A stretch of DNA of 64,000 bases, from assembly GCF_024699985.1 (NCBI RefSeq), contig NZ_JAJONA010000001.1, positions 2,796,501-2,860,500 on the forward strand, written 5' to 3'. Below the pieces are notes generated by a model. The model searched no databases. It was not told the DNA's origin and was given only the letters and a program-made list of their open reading frames with translations. This stretch comes from Phenylobacterium sp. J367. Lineage in GTDB: Bacteria; Pseudomonadota; Alphaproteobacteria; Caulobacterales; Caulobacteraceae. Position numbers and translations under genes: made by a program. Positions within the stretch are counted from its first letter, which is position 1. The number at the start of each line of letters is the position of its first letter. Below, one piece after another: positions 10,124 to 22,166 of this stretch.

Positions 10124-10572
10124 GCGAGCTCTTCGCCTTCGAGAGCGATTTCGTCGCCAGCCTGCGCTGCATCCCGATGGCCGTCCGTTTCAAGCTCGAC
10201 CGGGCGGGGATCAAGCTCAGTCTGCGCCAGTGGAGCCGGTTCCGCCGCGAGGACCGGCAGACCCTGCTCGACACGCCCTGCATCACCGACGCCGAGGCCC
10301 GGACCTACCGAGGTCTGCTGGAACTGCTGGTCCTGGCCCGGGCCGGCGAGCCGGCGGCGCCGCTGATCGAACCGCCGCCGGAGGACTGGCGCGAGGCGGT
10401 CGTTCCGGATCAGGTCCGGAGCTTCGCCGCCTGCCTGGGGGTCGCGCCGCCGGCCGACGACACCTGGGCGAGCCTGCCCGAACTCCGCCGCTTCGTGCTC
10501 GTGAAGCTCAGCCGGGACAACCACGACAACGTCAACTTCGTCCCGGCCATGCGCGAGTTCGGGCTTATCTGA
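10120..10572 (+). CDS. Nitrate reductase associated protein (NRAP family)
   Basis: A 150-aa soluble protein matching the family found next to assimilatory nitrate reductases, whose biochemical role is not established. Visible traits are F-E-x-D-F near the start (LFAFESDFVASLRCIPMAVR), a KLDRAGIKLSLRQW helix, and a C-terminal KLSRDNHDNVNFVPAMREF segment. It overlaps the cobA stop by four bases and is the last gene of the nitrate operon. Its stop overlaps the convergent allA by eight bases, with no terminator between. Confidence 0.78.
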   Translation: MSELFAFESDFVASLRCIPMAVRFKLDRAGIKLSLRQWSRFRREDRQTLLDTPCITDAEARTYRGLLELLVLARAGEPAAPLIEPPPEDWREAVVPDQVRSFAACLGVAPPADDTWASLPELRRFVLVKLSRDNHDNVNFVPAMREFGLI

Positions 10573-11050
10573 CGCTGATCCAATCCGCCTCGGCCAGTTC
10601 CACCTCGTCGAGGTTGTCGCCCGGGCCCTGGCGGTCGACGACCAGGAAGTCGCTCTCCGCCTCCAGGGCCAGGAGGAAGTGGTGCCAGACGCCGCGGGCG
10701 TAGTTCACGCCCTGGTCGCCGCGGGCCCGGAAGATGCGGACCGCCGCCGGATCGAAGTCGCCGCGCGGCGCGACGGCCACCAGATACGGCCGGCCGTTCA
10801 GCGGCACGAAGGCCTGGCTGCCCAGTGGGTGGCGCTCGAAGATCTTCAGCAAGACCGGATCGAGCGGCTTGGAGCGGAACAGGCTGACGATCGCCCGGCC
10901 GTCGCCCACCTCCACGTCGGCCAGGTCGTTGAAGCGCGTCGTCCAGCCGTAGTTGATCGGCATGACTTCGGCGCGGTCCGACGCCTCGATCACGTCCCCG
11001 AACGGCGCGAAGGCGTCGGCGGTCAGGGGTTCGGGGACCAGCGCGCGCAT
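10565..11050 (-). CDS. allA: Ureidoglycolate lyase
   Basis: Splits ureidoglycolate to glyoxylate and urea, the last step of allantoin breakdown before urease. It has 161 aa, starting MRALVPEPLTADAFAPFGDVIE, with the cupin-type metal and substrate region HPLGSQAFVPLNGRPYLVAV and the C-terminal GVWHHFLLALE typical of AllA. The start shares one base with the puuD stop (TGATG), so it is the last cistron of the uraH-xdhABC-puuD-allA operon. Confidence 0.93.
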   Translation of the reverse strand: MRALVPEPLTADAFAPFGDVIEASDRAEVMPINYGWTTRFNDLADVEVGDGRAIVSLFRSKPLDPVLLKIFERHPLGSQAFVPLNGRPYLVAVAPRGDFDPAAVRIFRARGDQGVNYARGVWHHFLLALEAESDFLVVDRQGPGDNLDEVELAEADWISVR

Positions 11051-12231
11051 CACTCGGCCTTCGCTCCGGCCTTGATCCAGGCGCCGAGCTGCTGGCGCTC
11101 CGCGGGCGTCATCCCGGTCTCGTTGCCGAGCGGCATGCTGGTCGTCTCCACGGCGCGGACGAACACCTTCCCGGCGTGCTTCGAAAGCGCCTCGCCGGTG
11201 TCCAGCATCACCCCGTTGGGCGCCGCCGGATAGCCGCGGTGCGTCGGCGCCGCCGCGTGGCAGGCGATGCAGTGTTTGTCGACGATCTGGCGGACGACCG
11301 GGTAGGGCGGCACGGTCTCTGCCAGCTTCACCTTCGGCTTCGTCCCGTCGTGCACGATGCCCACCACCACGAAGGCCAGCAGGCCGCCCACCAGCACCTC
11401 CGGATGGTGCCGGCCGGCGTTCTTCAGGTTGAAGTAGTGCCGGATCGCCCATCCCACGAGCCCCAGGGCCGCCAGCCACAGCCAGTTCAGGTGGCTGGCG
11501 AACAGCATGGGGTAGTGGTTGCTGATCATGATCAGCAGCACCGGCAGGGTCATGTAGTTGTTGTGGACGCTGCGCTGCTTGGACTTCTTGCCCAGGCTCG
11601 CATCCGGCGTCTCGCCCGCCAGCATCTGGGCGACCATCTTCTTCTGGTTCGGGATGATCACCAGGAAGACGTTGGCGGCCATGATGGTGCCCATCATCCC
11701 GCCCACGTGCATGAAGGCCCCGAGGTCGGCGAAGATGCGGGTGAGCGCCCAGGTCGCGGCCGTCAGGGTCAGGAACCAGACCACCCCGAACAGCCGCAGG
11801 TTCTGCCCGAGCTTCGAGCGGCACATCAGGTCGTAGACGATCCAGCCGCCGGCCAGGAAGCCGACGCCGATCAGCACCGCCTGCCAGGGCTCCAGCGCCA
11901 CCTTGGAGGCGTCGACCAGGTTCAGGCCCGCGCCCAGGTAGTAGATCAGCGAGAGCAGCAGGGCCCCCGAGATCCACGTCGTGTAGGCCTCCCATTTGAA
12001 CCAGTGCAGCTCCTCCGGCATCTCCGGCGGGGCCACCATGAACTTGCGCTTGTGGTAGAAGCCGCCCGAGTGCACGGCCCACAGCTCGCCCGAGACGCCG
12101 TCGCGTTTCTCCGCCGGCGGCTTCAGATGGCTGTCCAACCACATGAAATAGAACGACGATCCGATCCAGGCGATGCCCGCGATCAGGTGCAGCCAGCGGA
12201 TCCCCAGATTGGCCCAGGCGGCCCAGTCCAT
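11050..12231 (-). CDS. puuD: Membrane urate hydroxylase PuuD with C-terminal cytochrome c
   Basis: Oxidises urate to 5-hydroxyisourate at the cytoplasmic membrane, passing electrons to the respiratory chain rather than to oxygen as soluble uricase does. It has 393 aa: a multi-helix N-terminal membrane domain (WLHLIAGIAWIGSSFYFMWL at the start, HNNYMTLPVLLIMISNHYP later) and a C-terminal class I cytochrome c with heme site CIACH at ~321-325 and a likely axial Met in TSMPLGN. It is intact. Start and stop are coupled by TGATG to xdhC upstream and allA downstream. Confidence 0.95.
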   Translation of the reverse strand: MDWAAWANLGIRWLHLIAGIAWIGSSFYFMWLDSHLKPPAEKRDGVSGELWAVHSGGFYHKRKFMVAPPEMPEELHWFKWEAYTTWISGALLLSLIYYLGAGLNLVDASKVALEPWQAVLIGVGFLAGGWIVYDLMCRSKLGQNLRLFGVVWFLTLTAATWALTRIFADLGAFMHVGGMMGTIMAANVFLVIIPNQKKMVAQMLAGETPDASLGKKSKQRSVHNNYMTLPVLLIMISNHYPMLFASHLNWLWLAALGLVGWAIRHYFNLKNAGRHHPEVLVGGLLAFVVVGIVHDGTKPKVKLAETVPPYPVVRQIVDKHCIACHAAAPTHRGYPAAPNGVMLDTGEALSKHAGKVFVRAVETTSMPLGNETGMTPAERQQLGAWIKAGAKAE

Positions 12232-13154
12232 CAGCCCTCCACCAGCTGCAGGAGCTGCGCCGCCAGCGCCACCGCGATCACCGCCGGCGCCTTGCTCTTC
12301 AGCCCCGGCAGCCCGATCGGGCAGGTGAGCCGCTCTGTCGACACGCCCTCGGCCTGCAACCGCTTCTCGAACCGCACCCGCTTGGTCCCCGACCCGATCA
12401 GCCCCGCATAGGCGAAATCCCCTTTTCCGAGGATTGCTCGGATTAGCCGGTAGTCCAGGTCATGGCTGTGGGTGAATACGACGAAGTGTCCCCCCGCCGG
12501 CGCCGCCAGGACGCAGGCCTCCAGCTCGTCCTCGGAAAGGATCGTCGCCCGCGTCCCCCCGGCCTCGGGCCGCAGGTCCTCCCGGCTCGCCAGCCAGTCC
12601 ACCTGGAAGGGCAGGGGCTCGAAGGCCCTCGCCACTGCCTGGCCCACATGCCCGGCCCCGAACAGGATCACGCGCGGCCGCTCCGGCCGGATCTCTTCGG
12701 ACAGTCGCCGCACCTCCACGATCGGGATCGCCGGCCCGTCCGACGCCGCCTCGCCCGCCGGCTCCAGCCTGCGTTCCATCCGCTCCCCCCTCGAACGCCG
12801 CCGCCAGCCGGAACGGCGCCCCGCTCAGCCGCCGCCGGCTCCAGCCAATCGAGGCTGTCCCCGTCGATCCGCTCGACCAGCAGCCGCACATGCCCGCCGC
12901 AGCACTGCCCGAGCAGCGGCCCGAGCGGATAGTCCTGCAGCGCGTGGCGGCGACCCTCCTGGCCCAGCAGCTTCCGCGCCTGGTCCAGCCCCTGCCGCTC
13001 CAGCGAGCCGCCGCCGATGGTCCCGGTGAACCGGTCCGGCCAGACCAGCATCCGCGCGCCCATCTCCCGCGGCGTCGACCCCCGGGCGCCCACGACCGTC
13101 ACCATCGCCAGCCGCTCGCCGCGCCTGACGGCCGACAGCGCTTCTCCGATCCAC

Positions 13155-13162
<8 letters not shown>
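12231..13162 (-). CDS. xdhC: Xanthine dehydrogenase accessory protein XdhC (frameshifted)
   Basis: Inserts sulfurated molybdenum cofactor into xanthine dehydrogenase. The N-terminal VVGARGSTPREMGARMLV, TGTIGGGSLE and GQCCGGHVRLLVE, and the C-terminal Rossmann part (VILFGAGHVGQAVARAF, GLIGSGTKRVRFEKRL) are diagnostic. Two extra bases, one at the GGCGCC near 12820 and one in the C6 near 12787, split it over three frames. With both removed the middle reads APFRLAAAFEGERMERRLEP and the product has 309 aa. It overlaps xdhB by eight bases. Confidence 0.92.
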
Positions 13163-15465
<2,303 letters not shown>

Positions 15466-15473
<8 letters not shown>

Positions 15474-16897
15474 CGACCGGCTCCAGCGTCATGACCTGCG
15501 CCGTCTCCAGGAAGGCGCGCAGCAGTAGGTTCCGCGCCGCCTGCAGCCGGTAGGCCGCCGAGGCCCGCATGTCGTCGATCGGCGCGAAGTCGGAGGCGAG
15601 CGCGGCCATCGCCTCGCGCACCGTCGCCTCGGTCCACGGCTCCCCGGCCAGCGCGCCTTCCGCGGCGGCGGCCCGCTTGGGCGTCGCGGCCATGCCGCCA
15701 AAGGCCAGGCGAGCCTCGGTGACGCGGCCGTCCTTCAGCGTGACGTGGACGCCGGCGCAGACCGCGGAGATGTCCTGCTCGAAGCGCTTGGAGAGCTTGT
15801 AGATCCGGAAGACCGACGCGGGATCGGGCTTGCGGACCTCCACGGCCTCGACGAATTCCCCGGGGCGACGGTCCTGCTTGCCGTAGGCCAGGAAATAGGC
15901 CTCCAGCGGCAGGCTGCGGGTCTCGCCGCCCTTGCGCAGGTGGAGCGTCGCGCCGGCCGCGATCAGGGCCGGGGGCATGTCGCCGATCGGCGAGCCGTTG
16001 GCGATGTTGCCGCAGACCGTGCCGGCGTTGCGCACCTGCCGGCCGCCCAGCCTGCGGAGCAGCTCGCCGAACTCCGGGTGCAGGACGGTCAGCGCGCCCT
16101 CCGCCTCGGCGTAGCGGACTCCCGCGCCGATCCGGATGCGGTCGCCGAGGTCCTCGATCGCCTTCAGCTCGGGGACTTCGCTGATCGAGATGACCGTGGG
16201 CAGCACGCGGTCCTGCTTGGTGACCCAGAGCCCCACGTCGGTGGCGCCGGCCAGGATCGTCGCGTCCGGGTTCGCCTCCACGGCGGCGGCGAAGGCCCTC
16301 GACGCTGCGCGGGGCCAGGAAGCGGCGGCCGCGGTGCTCGACCACCAGGTCGTCGATCGGCTGGATCGCTTCGAGGGCCTCGGCCAGGGCGGGAATGTCC
16401 GCCGCCTCGGGATCGGAGCCCATGGTCTCGCCGGCCGCGAGGATCGGACCATAGCCGGTGCAGCGGCAGAGGTTGCCGGCGAGCGCGTTGCGCAGGCTCG
16501 CCCGGTCGGTCGCGCCGTCCTCCCGCTGGTGCGCGTAGAGGCTCATCACGAAGCCCGGCGTGCAGAACCCGCACTGGGAGCCGTGGGTCTCGACCAGGGC
16601 CTGCTGCACCGGATGCAGCGCGCCGTCGCGGACCAGGCTCTCCACGGTGAAGAGCGCCCGGCCGTCGAGCATGGGGACGAAGAGGATGCAGGCGTTCAGC
16701 GCCCGGAAGCGGACCCTGTCCCCCTCCAGCTCGGCCAGGACGACCGTGCAGGCGCCGCAATCGCCCTCCGCGCAGCCCTCCTTGGTGCCCGTGCGGCGTA
16801 GATGGTAGCGCAGCAGGTTCAGCACGGTGAGCGTCGGGTCGACGTCCGTGAGTTCACGGACCTCGCCGTCCAGCAGGAATCGGATCGGTCGGCCCAT
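15466..16897 (-). CDS. xdhA: Xanthine dehydrogenase small subunit, 2x[2Fe-2S] plus FAD (frameshifted)
   Basis: Carries electrons from the Moco in XdhB to FAD and NAD+. The plant-type cluster is CAEGDCGAC at residues 42-50 with another Cys near 72; the second cluster is CGFCTPG (~113) with LCRCTGYGPI (~145). The FAD domain follows (ATILAGATDVGLWVTKQ, GGRQVRNAGTVCGNIANGSP). An extra G near 16302 splits the domains; corrected, SVEAFAAAVEANPDA joins them and the length is 476 aa. It begins one base from the uraH stop. Confidence 0.93.
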
Positions 16898-17240
16898 CTA
16901 GCTGCCCCGGTAGGTGGAGTAGCCGAACGGGCTGACGAGGAGGGGGGACGTGGTAGTGCGCGGCCGCGTCGGCGACACCGAAGTCGATGGCCACGGTCTC
17001 CAGGAACGCGGGCTCCGGCAGGTCCAGCCCCCGGGCCCGGAAGTAGGGGCCGACGTCGAACTCCAGGCGGTAGAAGCCGGTCTCGAGCTGGTCGCCGGTG
17101 AGCAGCGGCTCGCCGCAGCGTCCGTCCGCATTGGTCTCCGTCCGCACGATCTCCTGTCCGTCGCGGAACAGGCGAATCGTCAGCCCGGCGGCCGGCCGGC
17201 CGTGGGCGGTATCGAGGACGTGGGTGGTGAGGCCGCTCAT
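16898..17240 (-). CDS. uraH: 5-hydroxyisourate hydrolase, transthyretin-like (frameshifted)
   Basis: Hydrolyses the 5-hydroxyisourate made by PuuD to OHCU, the substrate of UraD. The N-terminal LTTHVLDTAHGRPAAGL and the family-defining C-terminal tetrapeptide YRGS (SPFGYSTYRGS) are present. An extra base in the G6 at about 16943 (C6 on the coding strand) separates the last ~15 codons; corrected, HYHVPLLVSPFGYSTYRGS is continuous and the length is 113 aa. It is the first gene of the minus-strand purine operon. Confidence 0.93.
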
Positions 17241-17350
17241 AGAGGTTCCGTGATCGCCAGCCGTCCAGCCTCTGCCCGTCGCTCGGCAATTGCAACTTTC
17301 CCGAGGCCCTGCGACGCTCGCCGACCGCGCCAGCCTGCCAAGCGGACAGC

Positions 17351-18259
17351 ATGACCGACGCCTACCCCCGCGACCTGATCGGCTACGGCCGCGATCCGCC
17401 TCACGCCGACTGGCCCGGCGGCGCGCGGATCGCGGTTCAGATGGTGCTGAACTACGAGGAGGGCGGCGAGAACTCGGTCCTGCACGGTGACCCTGGCTCC
17501 GAGACCTTCCTCTCCGACATGATCAATCCGGCGCCCGTGGTCGGCGCCCGGCACATGAGCATGGAGCAGATCTACGAGTACGGCTCGCGGGCCGGCGTCT
17601 GGCGGCTGCTCCGCCTCTTCGACCGCTACGGCGTGCCGGTGACCGTGTTCGGCGTCGCCATGGCCATGGAGCGCAATCCGGCGGTGGTGGAGGCCTTCCT
17701 GCAGGCCGGCCACGAGATCGCCAGCCACGGCTGGCGGTGGATCAACTACCAGGACGTCCCCGAGGCCGTGGAGCGCGAGCACATGGCGCGCGCCATCGAG
17801 ATCCACACGCGGCTGACCGGCGAACGGCCCCTCGGCTGGTACACCGGCCGCACCAGCCCGAACACGCGCCGGCTCTGCGCGGAGGAGGGCGGCTTCCTCT
17901 ACGACGCCGACGACTACTCCGACGATCTTCCCTTCTGGACGACGCCCGCCGGCAAGCCGCACCTGATCGTGCCCTACACGCTCGAAGCCAACGACATGCG
18001 GTTCTCCGGGACCGGCCTGAACACCGGCGCGCAGTTCGAGAGCTACCTGAAGGACGCCTTCGACGTGCTCTACGCGGAGGGGGCTGAGCGGCCGAAGATG
18101 CTGTCCATAGGCCTGCACTGCCGGATCGTCGGGCGGCCGGGCAAGATGGCGGGTCTGGAGCGCTTCCTGAAGTACGCGCTCGGCCATAAGGACGTGTGGT
18201 TCTGCCGGCGCGTGGAGCTCGCCCGGCACTGGCGGGAGCGGCATCCGTATGAAGCCTAG
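17351..18259 (+). CDS. puuE: Allantoinase PuuE (polysaccharide-deacetylase fold)
   Basis: Opens the allantoin ring to allantoate; this class is cofactor-independent and unrelated to the amidohydrolase AllB. It has 302 aa with YPRDLIGYGRDPPHADWPGG at the start and MVLNYEEGGENSVLHGD, plus the NodB-type segments GHEIASHGWRW and GWYTGRTSPNTRRL. It is intact. It is transcribed divergently from uraH across 110 bases, where a short AT-rich CAATTG patch (17287-17292) marks the likely shared promoter region. It overlaps uraD by 11 bases. Confidence 0.95.
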   Translation: MTDAYPRDLIGYGRDPPHADWPGGARIAVQMVLNYEEGGENSVLHGDPGSETFLSDMINPAPVVGARHMSMEQIYEYGSRAGVWRLLRLFDRYGVPVTVFGVAMAMERNPAVVEAFLQAGHEIASHGWRWINYQDVPEAVEREHMARAIEIHTRLTGERPLGWYTGRTSPNTRRLCAEEGGFLYDADDYSDDLPFWTTPAGKPHLIVPYTLEANDMRFSGTGLNTGAQFESYLKDAFDVLYAEGAERPKMLSIGLHCRIVGRPGKMAGLERFLKYALGHKDVWFCRRVELARHWRERHPYEA

Positions 18260-18744
18260 CGACCTCACCCATGCCGAGTTCATCGCCCGGTTCGGCCCGG
18301 TCTACGAAGCCAGCCCCTGGGTCGCCGAGGGGGTGTGGCCGGCGGCCGAGGCCGGGCGGCTGGACCGGCTGTCGCTGCTGGCGGACGCCATGCGGATCGA
18401 GGTGGACGACGCGCCCCGCGAGATGAAGCTCGCCCTCATCCGCGCCCATCCGGAGCTGGCCGGACGGGCAAAGATGGCCGACGCCTCGGTCAGGGAACAG
18501 GCGGGCGCCGGCCTCGACCAGTGCACCCCCCGAAGAGTTCGACGCCTTTCAGCGCCTGAACGCCGCCTACAACGCCCGCTTCGGCTTCCCCTTCATCGTG
18601 GCCGTGAAGGGGCTGACGCGGGGCGATATCCTCGCCGCCTTCGAGGCCCGGCTGGCGAACGACCCGGACACCGAGTTCGAGGCCGCCCTGACCCAGATCC
18701 ACCGCATCGCCGGCTTCCGGCTGGCCGACCTTCTCGAGGACTAG
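18249..18744 (+). CDS. uraD: OHCU decarboxylase UraD (frameshifted)
   Basis: Decarboxylates 2-oxo-4-hydroxy-4-carboxy-5-ureidoimidazoline to S-allantoin. Visible signatures are ARFGPVYEASPWVAEGVW, the conserved IRAHPELAGRAKM and the C-terminal FGFPFIVAVKGLTRGDILA. An extra C in the C6 run near 18527 breaks the frame; corrected, CTPEEFDAFQRLNAAYNARFG is continuous and the protein has 164 aa. Together with UraH it makes the product stereospecific for the following enzymes. Confidence 0.93.
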
Positions 18745-18748
18745 TCTC

Positions 18749-19729
18749 GTGTTCGACGACCTGCGCCGCCGCTACGTGGACCTCGCCCAGCCCCGCCTGG
18801 GCAGCGAGGTCGTCTTCGCCACCGACGACTTCTTCGCCGACAAGAGCCGGCTGATCTCGCCCGAGGAGCCGAAGTTCGTCCCCGGGCTCTACGACGAGAA
18901 CGGCAAGTGGATGGACGGCTGGGAGAGCCGCAGGAAGCGTATCCCGGGCCATGACTGGTGCGTGATCCGGCTGGGCGTCCCCGGCGTGGTCGCGGGCTTC
19001 GAGGTCGACACCCGCCACTTCACCGGCAATTACCCGCCCGGCGCCGAGATCGAGGTCGCCCATGCCGAGGGCGACGTCCCCGAGGACGGCTGGACGAAGG
19101 TCACGCCGAGGCTGGAGCTGCTGGGCGACGACCGGATCTGGGTTCCGATCGCCCATGAGGCGCCCGTCACCCACGTACGCCTGCACATCTATCCCGACGG
19201 CGGCGTGGCGCGCCTGCGGGTCTGGGGCAAGGTGATGCCCGACTTCGCCAGGGCCGGCGACGACCTCATCGACCTGCTGGCCGTGGAGTGGGGCGGGCGC
19301 GGAATCATCGCCAACGACGAGCACTACGGGAAGGTCGGCAACCTGACCGCGCCCGGCCGGGGCGTGGACATGGGCGACGGCTGGGAGACCCGGCGGCGGC
19401 GCGAACCGGGCCACGACTGGGCGGTGCTGGAGCTGGGGACCTTCGGCCGGATCGAGGAGGTCGTCGTCGACACCGCCCACTTCAAGGGCAACTACCCCGA
19501 CCGCTGCTCGATCCAGGCCAGCGCCCGGGCGCATGGCGCGCCGGAGGAGATCGCCCGGCAGGCGGAGGGCTGGCCGGTGCTGCTGCCCGAGGTGAAGCTG
19601 CAGGCCGACCACGTCCACACCTTCCGGGACGAGCTTGCGGCGCTCGGCCCGGTCCGCTTCGTGCGCCTGAACATCTATCCCGACGGCGGCGTCAGCCGGC
19701 TGAGGCTGCTGGGCAGGGTGGTGCGATAG
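18749..19729 (+). CDS. alc: Allantoicase
   Basis: Hydrolyses allantoate to urea and ureidoglycolate, feeding urease and AllA. It has 326 aa and most probably starts at GTG 18749, four bases after uraD. Two homologous allantoicase repeats are visible: the first around GWESRRKRIPGHDWCVIRLG with HFTGNYPPGAEIE, the second around GWETRRRREPGHDWAVLELG with HFKGNYPDRCSIQ. Each ends in an RLxIYPDGGVxRLRxxG strand. It is intact and is the last gene of puuE-uraD-alc. Confidence 0.95.
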   Translation: MFDDLRRRYVDLAQPRLGSEVVFATDDFFADKSRLISPEEPKFVPGLYDENGKWMDGWESRRKRIPGHDWCVIRLGVPGVVAGFEVDTRHFTGNYPPGAEIEVAHAEGDVPEDGWTKVTPRLELLGDDRIWVPIAHEAPVTHVRLHIYPDGGVARLRVWGKVMPDFARAGDDLIDLLAVEWGGRGIIANDEHYGKVGNLTAPGRGVDMGDGWETRRRREPGHDWAVLELGTFGRIEEVVVDTAHFKGNYPDRCSIQASARAHGAPEEIARQAEGWPVLLPEVKLQADHVHTFRDELAALGPVRFVRLNIYPDGGVSRLRLLGRVVR

Positions 19730-19806
19730 GGGCAGGCGCCGCGCGGACTCCCGGGCCAGAGCCGGTTTAGCTACGCTCCAAAGTAAAACCACCAAGGGGG
19801 AGGTTC

Positions 19807-20763
19807 ATGAGTAGGCAACCGCTCGCTGCGACCGCCTTCGTATTGGCGCTCGGCGCATGCGCCGCGGCCGTGGCGCAGCCGCCGGCTCAGCCGCCCGCCG
19901 ACCCCGGCCCGCCGCTCAGCGGCTACCCTCGCGACGCCCTTCGGCCGCCGACGCCCGCGGAACTGAAGACCGCCACCTACGTCCGCGATGTCATCTACGG
20001 CCACCGCGACGGCATGGCGCTCACCTACGACGTCTTCAAGCCCGTGAAAGGCGCCAACGGCGCGCTGGTGGTCAACATGGTGTCGGCGGGCTGGCGATCG
20101 TCATGGGCCCCGCCGGAAGAACGCCAGGCCCGCTATCAGGCGCTGATCGACAAGGGCTTCACGGTCGTCGCGCTGTACCATTCCTCGGCGCCGCGCTTCC
20201 AGGTTCCGGACGCGGTGTCGGACGTCCGGCTCGGGATGCGCCACATCAAGCGGCACGCCGCCGACTATGGCGCCGATCCGGCGCGGATCGGCGTCTGGGG
20301 TGCGAGCGCCGGGGGCCATCTGGCGCTCGTCGCCGGCATGATGGCCGACGACGGAGACCCGGCCGCCGCCAACCCGCTGGAACGCTCCGGCAATCGCGTT
20401 GCGGCGGTCGTCGCCTACTTCCCGCCCACCGACCTGGCCGTGCTGCTGCAGGGACGGCCCAAGGGCGGCGCCATCGCGTTCGACGACAGTCTCTATCCGG
20501 CGGTCTCGCCGATCCACAGTGTGGACGCACGCGATCCGCCGACGCTGATCCTGCACGGCGACGCCGACCGGGGCGTGCCGCCCTCGCAGGGCGAGATGAT
20601 GCGCGCCGCCCTCGACAAGGTCGGTGTGGAAAACGAGCTGAGGATGTTCGCCGGCGCCGACCACGACTTCTACGTCAAGGGCGACCCGGCCAAGACCGAC
20701 GCCTACGCCACCGAAGCCATGAAGGCGATGGTCGGCTGGTTCGAAACGCGCCTGAAGCCATAG
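19807..20763 (+). CDS. Alpha/beta hydrolase (esterase-like), probable lipoprotein
   Basis: A 318-aa protein with an N-terminal signal ending in a lipobox-like LGAC (residues ~15-18), then a Pro-rich linker and an alpha/beta-hydrolase domain of the dienelactone hydrolase/acyl-esterase type. The nucleophile elbow is GASAG (WGASAGGHLALVAGMM), the acid Asp lies in LHGDADRGVP and the His in GADHDFY. The SD GGGGGAGG is close to the ATG. Its substrate is unknown. It follows alc by 77 bases with its own AT-rich upstream stretch, so it need not belong to purine catabolism. Confidence 0.75.
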   Translation: MSRQPLAATAFVLALGACAAAVAQPPAQPPADPGPPLSGYPRDALRPPTPAELKTATYVRDVIYGHRDGMALTYDVFKPVKGANGALVVNMVSAGWRSSWAPPEERQARYQALIDKGFTVVALYHSSAPRFQVPDAVSDVRLGMRHIKRHAADYGADPARIGVWGASAGGHLALVAGMMADDGDPAAANPLERSGNRVAAVVAYFPPTDLAVLLQGRPKGGAIAFDDSLYPAVSPIHSVDARDPPTLILHGDADRGVPPSQGEMMRAALDKVGVENELRMFAGADHDFYVKGDPAKTDAYATEAMKAMVGWFETRLKP

Positions 20764-20781
20764 GCCGTCGCTGGCAGAACG

Positions 20782-21467
20782 TCAGGCCAGGAAGGCGCCC
20801 GCGAAAGCCAGCAGGCCGACGCCGGCGTCGAACACCACATGGCCGAGCCAGGCCAGCAGCGCCAGGCTCGCGCCTGCCACCGCCCCGCCGATCAGCAGGG
20901 CGAGGCCGTCGCGCTCGACGAGGCCGAGGCCCAGCACGGCGATGGCCAGCGACGGCAGGATGTTGCCGAACGGCACGGGCAGGAAGACGATGACCGACAG
21001 CACGAAGGCCACCACGCCCACGAGCCGCGCGAAGGGGCCGTGCGCCAGGAAGGTCAGCCGCGGGTGCAGCAGGCGCTCGATCCGCAGCAGCATCGGCACG
21101 ACGCGCTCGGCCATGGCCTTCACGTCGCGGCCGCGGATGGCGCGATCCGCCAGCGCGCCCGGCAGCCACGGACGGCGCATGCCCAGCATGAACTGGGCCG
21201 AGAACAGCAGCAGCGGCAGGCCCAGCACTGCCGAGACGCCCGGCGGCATGGGCAGCACGAGCGGCGCCGCGAACACCACCATCAGGGGCCCAGCGCGCGC
21301 TCGCCGAAGCCGTCCAGCAGCTCGCGCAGCGTGATCCGGTCTCCCACCCGTGTGGCCAGGGCCTCCATCATGTCGGAGATCTTCTCACCGTCCGCCTGCG
21401 CGCCGGCGCTCCGCGCCTGGATCAGGGCGGGGGCGGCGAGATCGATGCTGTGGCACGGGCAGCTCAT
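20782..21467 (-). CDS. exoD: ExoD family membrane protein (frameshifted)
   Basis: A 228-aa inner-membrane protein of the ExoD family, named from a rhizobial exopolysaccharide gene; its molecular function is unclear. The N-terminal helix DRITLRELLDGFGERALGP and the following PLPPG-like VLPMPPGVSAVLGLPLLL are conserved, and further hydrophobic segments lie at the C-terminus. One base is missing near 21284; adding it joins GERALGP to LMVVFAAPLVLPMPPG. It is convergent with the hydrolase gene, 18 bases apart. Confidence 0.8.
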
Positions 21468-21803
21468 GACGTGGGTAGGCCGTCACGGCAGGGGCGGTTC
21501 CCGAGGTCGCCTGAAAACAATCGTTGGGGGGTGTGGGCGCCGGAGCATCAGCCTTGGCCGTAGCCGCGGGTCTTCGCGCCGCCGCGGCCGGGACGGCGGC
21601 GAACGCGAGTCTGCGGGCGAGGGCGGACGAGACGGCGATCACGGGGCCTCCGGAGCTTGAAGCGGAAGCCTAGCGCCGGCCTGCTGCCAGCCCTGTGGCA
21701 GCAGCCCGCGCGTTAACCAGAAGATTTAAGCACAGCGCTACCGCCGCCAGGCCAGGGTCTGCGCCTACACCGTTCAATATTCAAAGAAATCGGGTGGGGT
21801 GTG
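21468..21803. other. Gene-free stretch between exoD and the small lipoprotein
   Basis: This 336-base gap holds the upstream region of exoD on the minus strand and of the small lipoprotein on the plus strand. It contains one strong hairpin (annotated separately) and a short AT-rich patch near 21772-21791 (TTCAATATTCAAAGAAAT) just before the lipoprotein, its probable promoter area. No convincing coding sequence was found here. Confidence 0.5.
21681..21704. other. Perfect 9-bp hairpin
   Basis: CTGCTGCCA (21681-21689) pairs with TGGCAGCAG (21696-21704) around a 6-base loop. There is no T run after it, so it is not a canonical intrinsic terminator. Confidence 0.5.
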
Positions 21804-22166
21804 ATGGTTAGGCTGATGGCGGCCGCCTGCGCGCTGGCGCTGGGCGCCTGTGCGACGGCGGGCGGCCGCGTGTCGATCGCCGACGGGGCGGTGGCCGGTG
21901 GGCCGGTGGGCGTGGCGACGGCGCGCAGCGGGCTGGACGGCCAGCAGCTCGACGCGGCGCTCGGCCGCTACGGCTCGTGGAACGAGCGGCTGACGCTGGA
22001 AGGCACGCCGACCTACATCTGGCGCCGTGCGGTGGTGGCCGACACCGGCGCCGCCTACTGCGAGCTGCGCGTCGAGACGGCGTTCCGCCAGACGATCAGC
22101 CGCTCCGTCTTCCAGGGCGCGCCGCAGGCCTGCCGCCTGTTCACCCCGAGCCGAGCCAGAGGCTAG
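21804..22166 (+). CDS. Small lipoprotein of unknown function
   Basis: A 120-aa protein (ATG at 21804; a GTG just upstream at 21801 is in the same frame). It has a signal peptide ending in the lipobox ALGAC, so it is probably outer-membrane anchored. The mature part includes [20 protein letters not shown] and [19 protein letters not shown]. The two Cys after the lipobox (YCELRVE and QACRLF) could form a disulfide. I recognise no family. Its end overlaps the convergent ureG by four bases. Confidence 0.65.
   Translation: MVRLMAAACALALGACATAGGRVSIADGAVAGGPVGVATARSGLDGQQLDAALGRYGSWNERLTLEGTPTYIWRRAVVADTGAAYCELRVETAFRQTISRSVFQGAPQACRLFTPSRARG

Noticed and set aside
21385..21642. 85-aa minus-strand open frame with a signal-like N-terminus
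   Set aside because: It overlaps the start of exoD in another frame and its translation is an Ala/Pro/Arg-rich composition artefact.
21713..21729. TTAACC...TTTAA near the small lipoprotein as a CtrA box
   Set aside because: The spacing between the half-sites is nine bases instead of seven.
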